Origin: DAOUEG01 sp964595455
GTDB taxonomy: Bacteria; Chloroflexota; Dehalococcoidia; Dehalococcoidales; RBG-16-60-22
Direction of reading: 5' to 3'
Assembly (NCBI GenBank): GCA_964595455.1
Contig: CAZQQL010000062.1
Coordinates: forward strand, 1-19,228
Length of the DNA stretch: 19,228 nt
The notes under the pieces are model-generated. The model saw only the letters and a list, made by a program, of their open reading frames with translations. It was not told the origin of the DNA and ran no database searches. Both the position numbers and the translations under genes were made by a program. This document shows, one piece after another, positions 8,901 to 16,388 of the stretch. The number at the start of each line of letters is the position of its first letter. Within the stretch, counting starts at the first letter, position 1.

Positions 8901-11900
8901 ACCCTGACTGTGACCAACAATGGAGACGAGACCGCGACCGGCGTGATGGTCATCGACTACTGGCGTACCGACCAATTGACTTATAAATCAGCCGGTACCG
9001 TCAATGGCACGTTCTCCCAGGACTACCCGGACTGGCTGACACGACTTTCTTCGATTCCTTACATCGGCGATTCATTGACCTCATTTCTACCGTCCGGTAT
9101 TCAACCCATATTCTGGACGATCGGCGATATCGATCCCGGTCAATCAGCCAGTTTGACCCTCGTTGCCACGGTAAACGCGACACAGCTTTACCAGGTCACC
9201 AACCAGGCCATTGTTCTCGGGACGTACTACGATACCAACCGGGACGACAATATGGTGATGGAAACCACGGATATCGCCAGCGCTGACCTGTCAATTATGA
9301 AGATGGGATTCCCGGAACCGGTAGCCACGGAAAGCGACCTGGTCTATATCCTGATGGCTGGAAATGCCGGCCCGACTGACGCTTCCGGGGTCGTGGTCAC
9401 CGACCAGTTGCCGTCTAAAATAAACGGCAGCGTTGACGTTGCTTCGGCAAGTATCACTGGATTGAGTCTGGGCGGCGGAACGTCTTTATTCAGCATGCCC
9501 AAGATCGTGTATGGTCCTGCCCCTGACGGCGTGAGTTACAATAGCACGACCAACACCGTAACATGGGAAATTGGGGACGTTCCCGCCGGCGAAAGCAGGA
9601 TGATTGCTATTACCGTCAAGGCGCCGGCCAGTGAAGGGACTATCACCAATACCGCATTCATCACCGCGCCCTGGCAGGACCCGGATCAGTCCAACAACTC
9701 GGTATCGTGGAACAGCACGGTGGTTGCTTCTACAAAATTCGACCTGGCAATCACCAAGACAGACAGCCGGGACCCCGTGGTGACGGGAGATAACTTCAGC
9801 TACATTATCACCGCCTGGAACAACGGCCCGGCTTCTGTCAGCAATGTCCTGGTCCAGGATATGCTGCCGGAAGGTCTTACCTACGTCTCCGCGGAAGTCA
9901 CGGCCGGTACGGTGGACCACAGCTATGTCGCGCCTAACGATATCCTCACCTGGACCATCGCAGGTCTGGCTCCCTACGCTTCCGAGAACCTGACCGTTAC
10001 GGTGACTGCTCCCCAGACTCCGGGAATCATCACGAACCAGGCCGTGATCAGACCGGCATCCGATGAAGATCTGGTCAATGAGGTAAAACCGGCGAACAAC
10101 TTCGTATCGGAAAACACCTTTATCGCCCTGCCTACGGACGCCGATGTGGCTGTAACCAAGACCGGTCCCAGGAGAGTTTGGACCGGCGCCACGTTCACCT
10201 ACAACATGACGGTGACGAACAACGGCCCTGCTGCAGCAACCATCGTCAATGTCACCGACGTACTTCCGGCCGGCTTGACCTTCACCAGCGCCAACAGCAC
10301 GCAGGGTTCATGGCAGGTCGATTCCGGTAACGTAACCTGGGAACTGGGAGACCTTGCCGCCGGCTCTTCCGCCAACCTGACGCTGACCGTTGTAGCGCCG
10401 TTTGTCACCGGCAACATGACCAATACTGCCGTTGTTAACGCCGCCAATAACGATTTTGATCCGGCCAACAACTCAGCTTCAGCGACGGTGATCGTCGAGG
10501 ATGCGCCTGCCTATGCGGATATTGCCATTGAAAAGACCGCCCCGGCCACGGCTGAAACCGGTTCCGACTTTGCTTACACCTTGACTGTTAGCAATAAAGG
10601 GCCTGGTACCGCGGCCAATGTCATCGTCACCGATAACCTGTCAGACCAGGTCAGCTATCAGCCCGGGATGCTGTTCGTCTCCCAGGGGCAGGCAAACGTG
10701 GATTCAGGTCTGTTGACCTGGTCGGCCGGGGACCTGCCTGCCGGTGCTTCCGCCAGCCTGACCATACATGTTCTCGCGCCAGCCGCGCCCGGACTGGTGG
10801 GTAATACGGCCGCGGCCTCCAGTGACACAGCGGACACAAATCCGGAAAATAATGCTGCTACGGCCTGGACGATCATTATTCCGCCTTTCTTCAATGTTCC
10901 CGATATCGCTGTTTCGCCGACCGGTATCGACTTCGGAACGGTGGACCTGCATGATACCAGCGCCAGCGCCAATATCACCGTGACCAATGAAGGACTCGGA
11001 GACCTGGTCATCGATACCATCGCTATCAGTGACAGCCAGTTCGCCGTTATCAGCGGGAACATCACCGGCCAGAGCATCCCCTGGGGAGGCTCCGCCAACA
11101 TCACGGTAGCCTTTATCCCGGCTGCCGAGGGGCCGCAGGGAGCAGTTCTTTCCATCTACTCTAACGACCCGAACGAAAACCCCGTCGTCGTGGAGCTGAG
11201 CGGCACCGGCCGTGATTATGCTCTCATCGAAGGTTACGTTTTCTACGACCGTAACAGGAACGAGACCAGGGACGGTGGAGAGGCCGGTATTCCGAACGTC
11301 ACCATTACGCTGACCGAGAACGAAGTCAACCCGACTCCTACTCCAACGGTGAACGGGAACCAGAGCTTGATCCTGGCATCAAGCGACCTGACGACCCAGA
11401 CAGATACCGCCGGCTATTATTCCTTCCGGCTCTACACCGGCGGCGACTTCACTGTCCATGAAGACGATCTTCCAGCGTATATCTCCACGACTTCGAACGA
11501 TGTGGACTTACCGGGAGTGCTGACCGGCGCTACGTATACAGTTGATTTTGGTGACGTGCTCGATGGACCCGATATCATGGTGACTCCGACCTCGATCGAT
11601 TTCGGCTCCGTCCTCATCGAGGAACAGGACCAGACCGGCCCTCCCGACCATGAGGAATGGTTTGCGCTCAAGGAACCGAGTATCGGGAGTGCAAGCACCT
11701 CCATACAGCTTAATGCGATGAGTTCGCCGCAAACCGTAACGGTGACCAATACCGGCACTTCAGACCTTGTCATCGGTAGTGTATGGATAGATGACGGCCA
11801 ATTCTACATCAACAGCGGCGACATTTCCGGGATGACCATATCCGTCGGGCAATCGATGAGCTTTACGGTGGTATTCTGGCCGTTCGTGACCGGAGTATCA

Positions 11901-13007
11901 ACGGCAACGCTGACCATTCCCTCCAATGCGGTCAGCGATCCGTCCGCGACGGTGTCGCTTACCGGTACCGGAACCAAACCCGGCCCTGGACCCGGTCCCG
12001 GTCCCGGTCCTGGTCCTGGCCCCGGCCCGGAACCCGAGCCGACGCCAACCCCGACGCCGACTACCGAACCGGAACCGGTAATCAAATACTTTACCGTTGA
12101 TTTCCTGGGAGAAATCACCACGGTACTCGCTGATGAAGAAGGCCGACCGGTCGAAGATATAGAGGCTTACAGTCCGGACCGGCTGCACCTTCTGGAAATC
12201 CCCGCAGGGACCAGCGCTACGGGTAAAAACGGCGAAGAAGTGACGCTTATTAAGATAATCGAGACCTTAGCCCCGATATTGCCCGAGAAGACCCAGGTCA
12301 TCGGCACGGCCTACAACTTCGCTCCGTCCGGCACATCATTCGATCAGCCTATCCGCCTGACGCTGGGGTACGATGTCGATGGTCTCCCGGAAGGCATAAT
12401 CAGCATCCGATCGGCGTATTACTCGGCGACTGAACAGCGATGGGTCTACCTTGAAATGGAAACCGGGACTGTCGCCGGGCTGGGCAAGCTGTCATCACCG
12501 GTCAACCATTTCACGACTTTCGCCATCCTGGCCGAAGTCGAACCGCCGGAGGAGGACAAACCTGGAGTAATAGTGCCGCCGGAGAAGAAACCGGAACCGA
12601 AGCCTGCTTCTTTCAGTATGTCCAATCTGATCATCGACCTATCCGTACACCGGATGTTCAATGGATTCAGCTACATGGTCCTGACCGGAGAAAACGCTGA
12701 TGTACAGGTACAGATAACCAACACCGGAGAACTGACCGGCAGTCTGGCCGTGACCCTGCTTCTCAACGGTGCTGAGTATCAGACACAGAACATGGATGTC
12801 CTGGCAGGCGCCTCCAAAACGGTGATCTTCCATCTTGAGGACCTTAAAAAGGGCAACTATACGGTTCAGATCGGCGACCTGACGGGAGAATTTACCACGG
12901 TCGTCTGGATTAACTGGTGGCTGGGAGGAGCTTCCGTGGTGGTTGCGGCCCTCCTTGCGGGTCTCATTATCTGGCTCATCAGGAGGCAGCGAGCGAACGC
13001 TATTTAA
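2958..13007 (+). CDS. Giant modular surface protein (DUF11 / HYDIN-like / SdrD_B repeats) with C-terminal membrane anchor
   Basis: About 3,350 codons including two N gaps. The ATG at 2958 is chosen because AGAAGGA (2944-2950) lies 7 nt upstream and a signal peptide (MYLALVLLLLCSQL...ATA) begins there. Domain order by position: HYDIN-like DFGDV...GTG (3100-3425); four DUF11 (3432, 3801, 4173, 4548); HYDIN-like (4917); SdrD_B (5241); near-identical SdrD_B-like tandem repeats (5511-6320, with gaps); SdrD_B (6340); HYDIN-like (6624); DUF11 (6948); two Ig-like domains (7321-7837); seven DUF11 (7849, 8271, 8838, 9282, 9738, 10140, 10515); HYDIN-like (10902); SdrD_B (11217); HYDIN-like (11571); Pro/Gly hinge (11979); ZU5-like segment (12080-12540); CARDB-like domain (12600-12900); transmembrane helix followed by RRQR (12909-13007). 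Known families of this kind are extracellular stalks or adhesins. The frame shift around the gaps comes from fixed 100-N padding, not mutation. Confidence 0.88.
5681..5780. other. Assembly gap (100 N) inside the tandem repeat
   Basis: Exactly 100 N, a usual placeholder for a gap of unknown size. The flanks share 55 identical bases (5626-5680 and 5781-5835), so the true gap may be an unmerged overlap of -55 bp, or 233 bp if a further 288-bp copy is hidden, or more. Both values restore the reading frame; 100 does not. Confidence 0.97.
5877..5976. other. Second assembly gap (100 N) inside the tandem repeat
   Basis: Exactly 100 N. The left flank ends at repeat offset 210 and the right flank resumes at offset 232. 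If both belong to one copy, only 21 bp are missing; otherwise 21 plus a multiple of 288. Confidence 0.97.
11979..12077 (+). repeat. Pro-Gly / Pro-Glu / Pro-Thr hinge-coding repeat
   Basis: About 33 codons encode a run of Pro-Gly pairs followed by PEPEPTPTPTPT-like sequence. It separates the beta-domain stalk from the membrane-proximal domains. Such linkers are known as flexible or rigid spacers in cell-wall-spanning proteins. The 6-bp periodicity (CCCGGT/CCTGGT) makes the length prone to slippage. Confidence 0.9.
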
Positions 13008-13026
13008 CCGGCCTTATGGTAATACG

Positions 13027-13058
13027 AAAAGCGGGCTATTCAGCCCGCTTTTCTTTTT
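13027..13058 (+). terminator. Rho-independent terminator of the giant surface-protein gene
   Basis: A perfect 11-bp stem AAAAGCGGGCT/AGCCCGCTTTT (13027-13037 with 13042-13052) has a 4-nt loop and is followed by CTTTTTC. It begins 19 bp after the TAA stop. The A-rich left arm may allow it to act in both directions. Confidence 0.93.
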
Positions 13059-13069
13059 CACGGGCGCTA

Positions 13070-13098
13070 TCGACGACGTGTAAATTTGAAGGTATAAT
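13070..13098 (+). promoter_or_regulatory. Sigma-70 promoter of the histidine-kinase-like gene
   Basis: A perfect TATAAT (13093-13098) is preceded, with a 17-bp spacer, by TCGACG (13070-13075, 4 of 6 to TTGACA). The expected start lies near 13105, leaving a 5' leader of only about 8 nt before the ATG at 13113, so the mRNA would be nearly leaderless. Confidence 0.65.
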
Positions 13099-13112
13099 GT
13101 GCCGGACGGAAC

Positions 13113-13778
13113 ATGAGCGAACGTAAGAGGGACAATCCTGAGGCTGCGCCACAGGACATTTTCCTGATAGCGCGACATTATCTCGAAACAGAGGAGGAAG
13201 CACGCCGGGAAATAGGTCGGCGGCTTCATCGTGATGCCGGTGGCGGATTGACCGCCGGCAAGCTGGAACTGGCCCGCGTGATGAAGCTGGAGAACCTCTC
13301 CAGGGAAGCCCGGGAGGGGCTCGAGCGTCTTGCTACACTCCTCGGTGATCTGATGAACCTGATCGGAGCTATCTCGCAGGAGAATAGGCCGGGCGTCCTT
13401 ATCGATTTCGGGCTTGAAGAAGCCTGCCGCTGGTACTGTAAACAATTCTTGACCGAGACAGGAATCGATGTCCGGATGGTTTCAAAGTTGTCAGGCGCGC
13501 GCTTTCCAACGATTATCGAAGCAGCGGCTTATCGCGTCTTCTGTGAAATCCTGCAGTCCGCACGTGATTCCGGGGCGAAAACAATCTCCGTTATTCTTGA
13601 TCATACCGGCCCTCTATTGCTACTCCAGTTCGAGAACGACGGTCTTTACCCCGCGGACACGTTAGATAATTGGCCTCACAGTAAATATCTCATACCGCTG
13701 CTTGACGGTGAAATGAACGCCGAGGTAAGGCCGGACGGCGGCGTTTCTGTTTTATGTAAACTACCCTGCCAATTATAA
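13113..13778 (+). CDS. Small NarL-type histidine-kinase-like protein with degenerate ATPase domain
   Basis: The 221-residue soluble protein has no sensor domain, signal peptide or membrane segment. Residues 26-90 form a HisKA_3-type dimerisation helix pair. The H-box reads EIGRRLHRDAGGGL, where family members usually have ELHDxVGQ; His39 is kept as the candidate phospho-acceptor. Residues 134-218 align with a HATPase_c domain, but the N-box Asn is Ser149 (ILQSARDSG), the G1 box is reduced to FENDG, and the G2 box with its GLxGM helix is missing. Autophosphorylation is therefore doubtful; it may be a phosphotransfer or docking partner, or a pseudo-kinase. The natural partner would be the NarL-type response regulator at 15550, with a sigma-factor gene in between. 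The ribosome site is weak (GGACGGA just before the ATG), in line with the very short leader. Confidence 0.75.
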   Translation: MSERKRDNPEAAPQDIFLIARHYLETEEEARREIGRRLHRDAGGGLTAGKLELARVMKLENLSREAREGLERLATLLGDLMNLIGAISQENRPGVLIDFGLEEACRWYCKQFLTETGIDVRMVSKLSGARFPTIIEAAAYRVFCEILQSARDSGAKTISVILDHTGPLLLLQFENDGLYPADTLDNWPHSKYLIPLLDGEMNAEVRPDGGVSVLCKLPCQL

Positions 13779-14029
13779 GTATTCCCCTATCTACTCCTTT
13801 CTCTCTGAACTTCCTCACTTCTATTCTTTTCACCCGAGGGCACCGGTCGTCCTTTTTAAAACCGGGATTTGCGTATCTATTCCTAAGGTCTCTTTTAGCG
13901 GATATTGAGTACATTTACGGATACGTTATGAAAAAGCTTTATTGCTAGGATGAAACTGTCCGTACGGCGCTTTATCCGTTGCGCATGGTCAGAAGAACAG
14001 AAGAATGAAACAGGAAAAGCGGAGAAAGA
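13779..14029. other. Upstream region of the sigma-factor gene
   Basis: This 251-bp stretch holds no supported gene. Its first 90 bp are pyrimidine-rich on the plus strand. No good terminator follows the kinase-like gene; only a weak CCGGT/ACCGG pair with a long loop is seen near 13842-13864. The TTACGGATAC element lies at 13915-13924, with TAGGAT (13946-13951) as a possible -10. Confidence 0.5.
13915..13924 (+). promoter_or_regulatory. Candidate operator TTACGGATAC upstream of the sigma-factor gene
   Basis: The same 10 bases occur at 16303-16312 upstream of the glgC-like operon. The match continues as TTACGGATACnTnATnnnAA in both places. Here the box ends 21 bp before TAGGAT (13946-13951), which would place it at a -35-like position. 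No regulator can be assigned from sequence; the nearby response regulator is one candidate. Confidence 0.35.
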
Positions 14030-15406
14030 ATGAGCGGAATAATGACATCGGCACTAACAGAAGAAGAGAACGCCTGGCAGGTTGAGACGGGCACCATCGA
14101 GACCCCTGTTGAGGACGAACCGGTCCGGGAGACTATTCAGCTATATCTACGTGAGGCGGGAAAAGTGGAACTCCTGTCTTCCCAGGGGGAGCGGCGGCTC
14201 GGTATGAAAATGGAGGCGGGCAATCACCTTTCGGAATTAGAGCAGGACTGGTTTTCCCGGTTCGGGAACGAACCATCCCCGGTCGACGAGACGCTCGAGG
14301 TATGCCGCCGGCTTTCAACCGGGGAACAGGTACTCTCTGCCCTTGAGCAGCACCTGGAAATCATTCCCGGTGCTACTGTCTTCAGCCGTTTGATGAATCC
14401 ACAATTACGGCAGGCCATCGATGGTCCCCTGGATGAAGAAGCTATCGTGAGCGTAGCACGATCATCCGGGATGGAAGCGGCAGAAGTGAAAAACAAGCTG
14501 ATTTTTCTTTCCAATGATTCCCGGGTTCTACCATGGGAACTGGTATCAGTCTTGGAAGAAACCGGCGACACTCTGGAAGCTTTCATTCACAGCCTGGACT
14601 GTCCATGCGGACGTGATGCCCTCTGGGAACGGTCTCAGGAAATCAGGCAGCACTTCGATAGTATCCATCACCGCTGCAAGAACGCACGGGACCACCTTAT
14701 CCGGGCCAATCTCCGGCTGGTCATATCGGTGGCTGGCAAGCGTATCAACCGGGCTTTACCTCTTCTCGACCTTATCCAGGAAGGCAACATAGGCCTGATC
14801 CGCGCCGTCAATAAGTGGGACTACCGGAGAGGCTTCCGGTTCAGTACCTACGCCACCTGGTGGATACACCAGGCAATCAGCCGGGCCATTGCTGAGAAGT
14901 CCCGCACCATCCGGTTCCCCGTTCATATGATGGAAGACATCAACCGGCTGAAGCGGGAACAACTGCGGCTTTCGCAGGAGCAAGGCCGGTCGCCGACCAA
15001 GCAGGAACTGAGCCAGGCGCTCGGGTTCACCCAGGACAGGGTGGAAGACCTGCTCGTCAGTATCCGACGTCCCATCTCGCTCGATGCCCCGGTCGGCAAA
15101 GACGGAGAAGAGACCGCGCTCGGAGACATCATCGCCAACGAAGAGTCTGCTTCACCGGAAGAACTCGCCAACCAGCGTGATCTCAGGGTGCGGCTGCGCA
15201 ATGTCGTTCAGACGTTGCCGGAGCGTGAGAGGCAGGTCATCAAGATGCGGTTCGGGTTGTTCGACGGTCAAAGCCACACACTTGAAGAGATCGGGCGTAA
15301 AATGGGCGTGTCCCGTGAAAGGATCCGGCAGATCATGCAGGTGGCCCTGGACCGCTTGAGACAGCCGGAACGGAGCAGTCAGCTCAAAGGATTCCTCTGG
15401 GAATAG
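14030..15406 (+). CDS. RNA polymerase sigma-70 family factor, RpoD/SigA-like
   Basis: The 458-residue protein has a region 1.2 (about 31-65, IQLYLREAGKVELLS), a weakly conserved spacer (about 70-215), region 2 (215-300), region 3 (300-375) and region 4 (390-455). Region 2 carries the hallmark DLIQEGNIGLIRAV and FSTYATWWI, with His280 where primary factors have Arg (WWIRQ). RTIRFPVHM follows as region 2.4/3.0. Region 4.2 shows the helix-turn-helix TLEEIGRKMGVSRERIRQI and the ending LKGFLWE, like the LKDFL end of primary factors. It should direct polymerase to TTGACA/TATAAT-type promoters. Whether it is the housekeeping factor (group 1) or a close paralogue (group 2) cannot be settled without the rest of the genome. 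GGAG (14021-14024) precedes the ATG by 5 nt. Its position between two-component genes and a shared upstream box suggests regulated expression. Confidence 0.92.
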   Translation: MSGIMTSALTEEENAWQVETGTIETPVEDEPVRETIQLYLREAGKVELLSSQGERRLGMKMEAGNHLSELEQDWFSRFGNEPSPVDETLEVCRRLSTGEQVLSALEQHLEIIPGATVFSRLMNPQLRQAIDGPLDEEAIVSVARSSGMEAAEVKNKLIFLSNDSRVLPWELVSVLEETGDTLEAFIHSLDCPCGRDALWERSQEIRQHFDSIHHRCKNARDHLIRANLRLVISVAGKRINRALPLLDLIQEGNIGLIRAVNKWDYRRGFRFSTYATWWIHQAISRAIAEKSRTIRFPVHMMEDINRLKREQLRLSQEQGRSPTKQELSQALGFTQDRVEDLLVSIRRPISLDAPVGKDGEETALGDIIANEESASPEELANQRDLRVRLRNVVQTLPERERQVIKMRFGLFDGQSHTLEEIGRKMGVSRERIRQIMQVALDRLRQPERSSQLKGFLWE

Positions 15407-15451
15407 CCGGGCGGCTTGAGCCTGCAGCGCGGGCCTGCCGCCGGCCTTTCT
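15406..15451 (+). terminator. Probable terminator of the sigma-factor gene
   Basis: GCCG and GCGGC (15406-15409, 15411-15415, one bulged G between) pair with GCCGC and CGGC (15437-15445). The stem overlaps the stop codon and is followed by CTTTCTTCT. The loop is 21 nt and the T-tract is interrupted, so strength is moderate. Confidence 0.55.
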
Positions 15452-15474
15452 TCTGAGCGTGTTAACCCTCCCGC

Positions 15475-15503
15475 TTGCCTTTATGGTAAAATCCAACGAT
15501 AAT
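15475..15503 (+). promoter_or_regulatory. Sigma-70 promoter of the response-regulator gene
   Basis: TTGCCT (15475-15480, 4 of 6) and GATAAT (15498-15503, 5 of 6) are spaced by exactly 17 bp. The predicted start is near 15510. Because the -10 overlaps an upstream in-frame ATG (15502), this promoter favours translation from the ATG at 15550. Confidence 0.6.
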
Positions 15504-15549
15504 GCAAGCCTGGTACAGACCGGCGGGCGAAGAGGAGTTAACGAGCTCG

Positions 15550-16203
15550 ATGACGTCTATTTTTCTCGCAGATGATCATACCGTGGTCCGGCAGGGACTC
15601 CGGGCGCTCTTAGAAGCCGAACCCGGTTTCACGGTCGTTGGTGAGTCCGGGAGCGGCATCGAGACCATCGGTATGGTCCAGGAATTGAAGCCGGACATTC
15701 TGGTGCTTGATATCATGATGGATGACATCGACGGCATCGAAGTAACACGCCAGGTCACCGAAAGCGCCGGGAAAACAGCCGTTGTTATCCTGTCCATGTA
15801 CGGGGACAAGAAACATGTCCTTGAAGCAGTGAAAGCCGGCGCCCGGGCCTATCTCATGAAAAAGTCCGCGGACATCGAACTTGTCCGCGCCATTCGTGAA
15901 GCGATGGTAGGACGGCGGTACCTCGGAGAATCCGTTTCCGATGTCCTCGTAGACGCCTACCTGGAAAAGGCCGCCTCCGGCCCTCCCGACCCCTACGAAT
16001 CCCTTAGCAGCCGTGAGCGGGAAGTATTTCAACTGGCCGCCCACAGCTACACCAATTCAGAGATAGCCGAGCGCCTCTGCATCTCGCGGCGCACTGTCGA
16101 GACCCATCGCGCCAACGCCATGCGCAAGCTCGATTTACGCACTCAAACCGACCTTCTCCGGTACGCCCTGCAGCGCGGCATCCTCCCCGCTGACGCTTCC
16201 TGA
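15550..16203 (+). CDS. NarL/FixJ-type response regulator (receiver + LuxR HTH)
   Basis: The 217-residue protein has a receiver domain (about 3-118) with the acidic pair Asp8/Asp9, phospho-acceptor Asp54 (ILVLDIMMDDIDG), Ser82 (VILSMYG) and Lys104 (AYLMKKS). All residues for phosphorylation are therefore present. A LuxR-type DNA-binding domain follows (about 150-212, LSSREREVFQLA and ISRRTVETHRANAMRKL). It should bind DNA as a dimer when phosphorylated. ATG 15550 is preferred to the in-frame ATG at 15502: alignment to receivers begins at MTSIFLADDH, GAGGAG lies at 15532-15537, and a promoter overlaps the upstream ATG. The spacing from ribosome site to ATG is long (12 nt), so an intermediate start cannot be fully excluded. 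The nearest kinase-like gene is at 13113; its decayed ATPase leaves the phosphate source open. Confidence 0.93.
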   Translation: MTSIFLADDHTVVRQGLRALLEAEPGFTVVGESGSGIETIGMVQELKPDILVLDIMMDDIDGIEVTRQVTESAGKTAVVILSMYGDKKHVLEAVKAGARAYLMKKSADIELVRAIREAMVGRRYLGESVSDVLVDAYLEKAASGPPDPYESLSSREREVFQLAAHSYTNSEIAERLCISRRTVETHRANAMRKLDLRTQTDLLRYALQRGILPADAS

Positions 16204-16302
16204 AGACGCCAACAACCTCATAATTCTATACCCTTCCTCCCTGGACCTCTCATGCCCATCACGGGAGGGATTGCGGGTATTTTTCCCCATAACCCGGTAA
16301 GG

Positions 16303-16312
16303 TTACGGATAC
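16303..16312 (+). promoter_or_regulatory. Candidate operator TTACGGATAC upstream of the glgC-like operon
   Basis: This is the second copy of the box seen before the sigma gene. It ends 23 bp before TATAAA (16336-16341), the likely -10 of this operon. No TTGACA-like -35 is found at 16-18 bp from that hexamer, which fits a promoter needing an activator bound here. A GGGATT-GCG-TAT similarity further upstream (13864-13876 and 16267-16280) may be chance. Confidence 0.35.
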
Positions 16313-16335
16313 ATCATACCAAGCGGAACACATAG

Positions 16336-16341
16336 TATAAA
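16336..16341 (+). promoter_or_regulatory. Likely -10 element of the glgC-like operon
   Basis: TATAAA matches 5 of 6 consensus bases and lies 47 bp before the GTG start. The -35 region is poor; see the box at 16303. Confidence 0.4.
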
Positions 16342-16388
16342 AACGGTGGCAGGGAAACTATCAGGGATGACGCGGAAAGGAGGTTGCC

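Noticed and set aside
15502..15549. Upstream in-frame ATG start for the response regulator
   Set aside because: It overlaps a good -10 element and has no ribosome site. Receiver-domain similarity starts at the ATG at 15550.
16234..16270. Terminator after the response-regulator gene
   Set aside because: The CCTCCC/GGGAGG stem is only about 6 bp with a 21-nt loop, and no T-tract follows directly.
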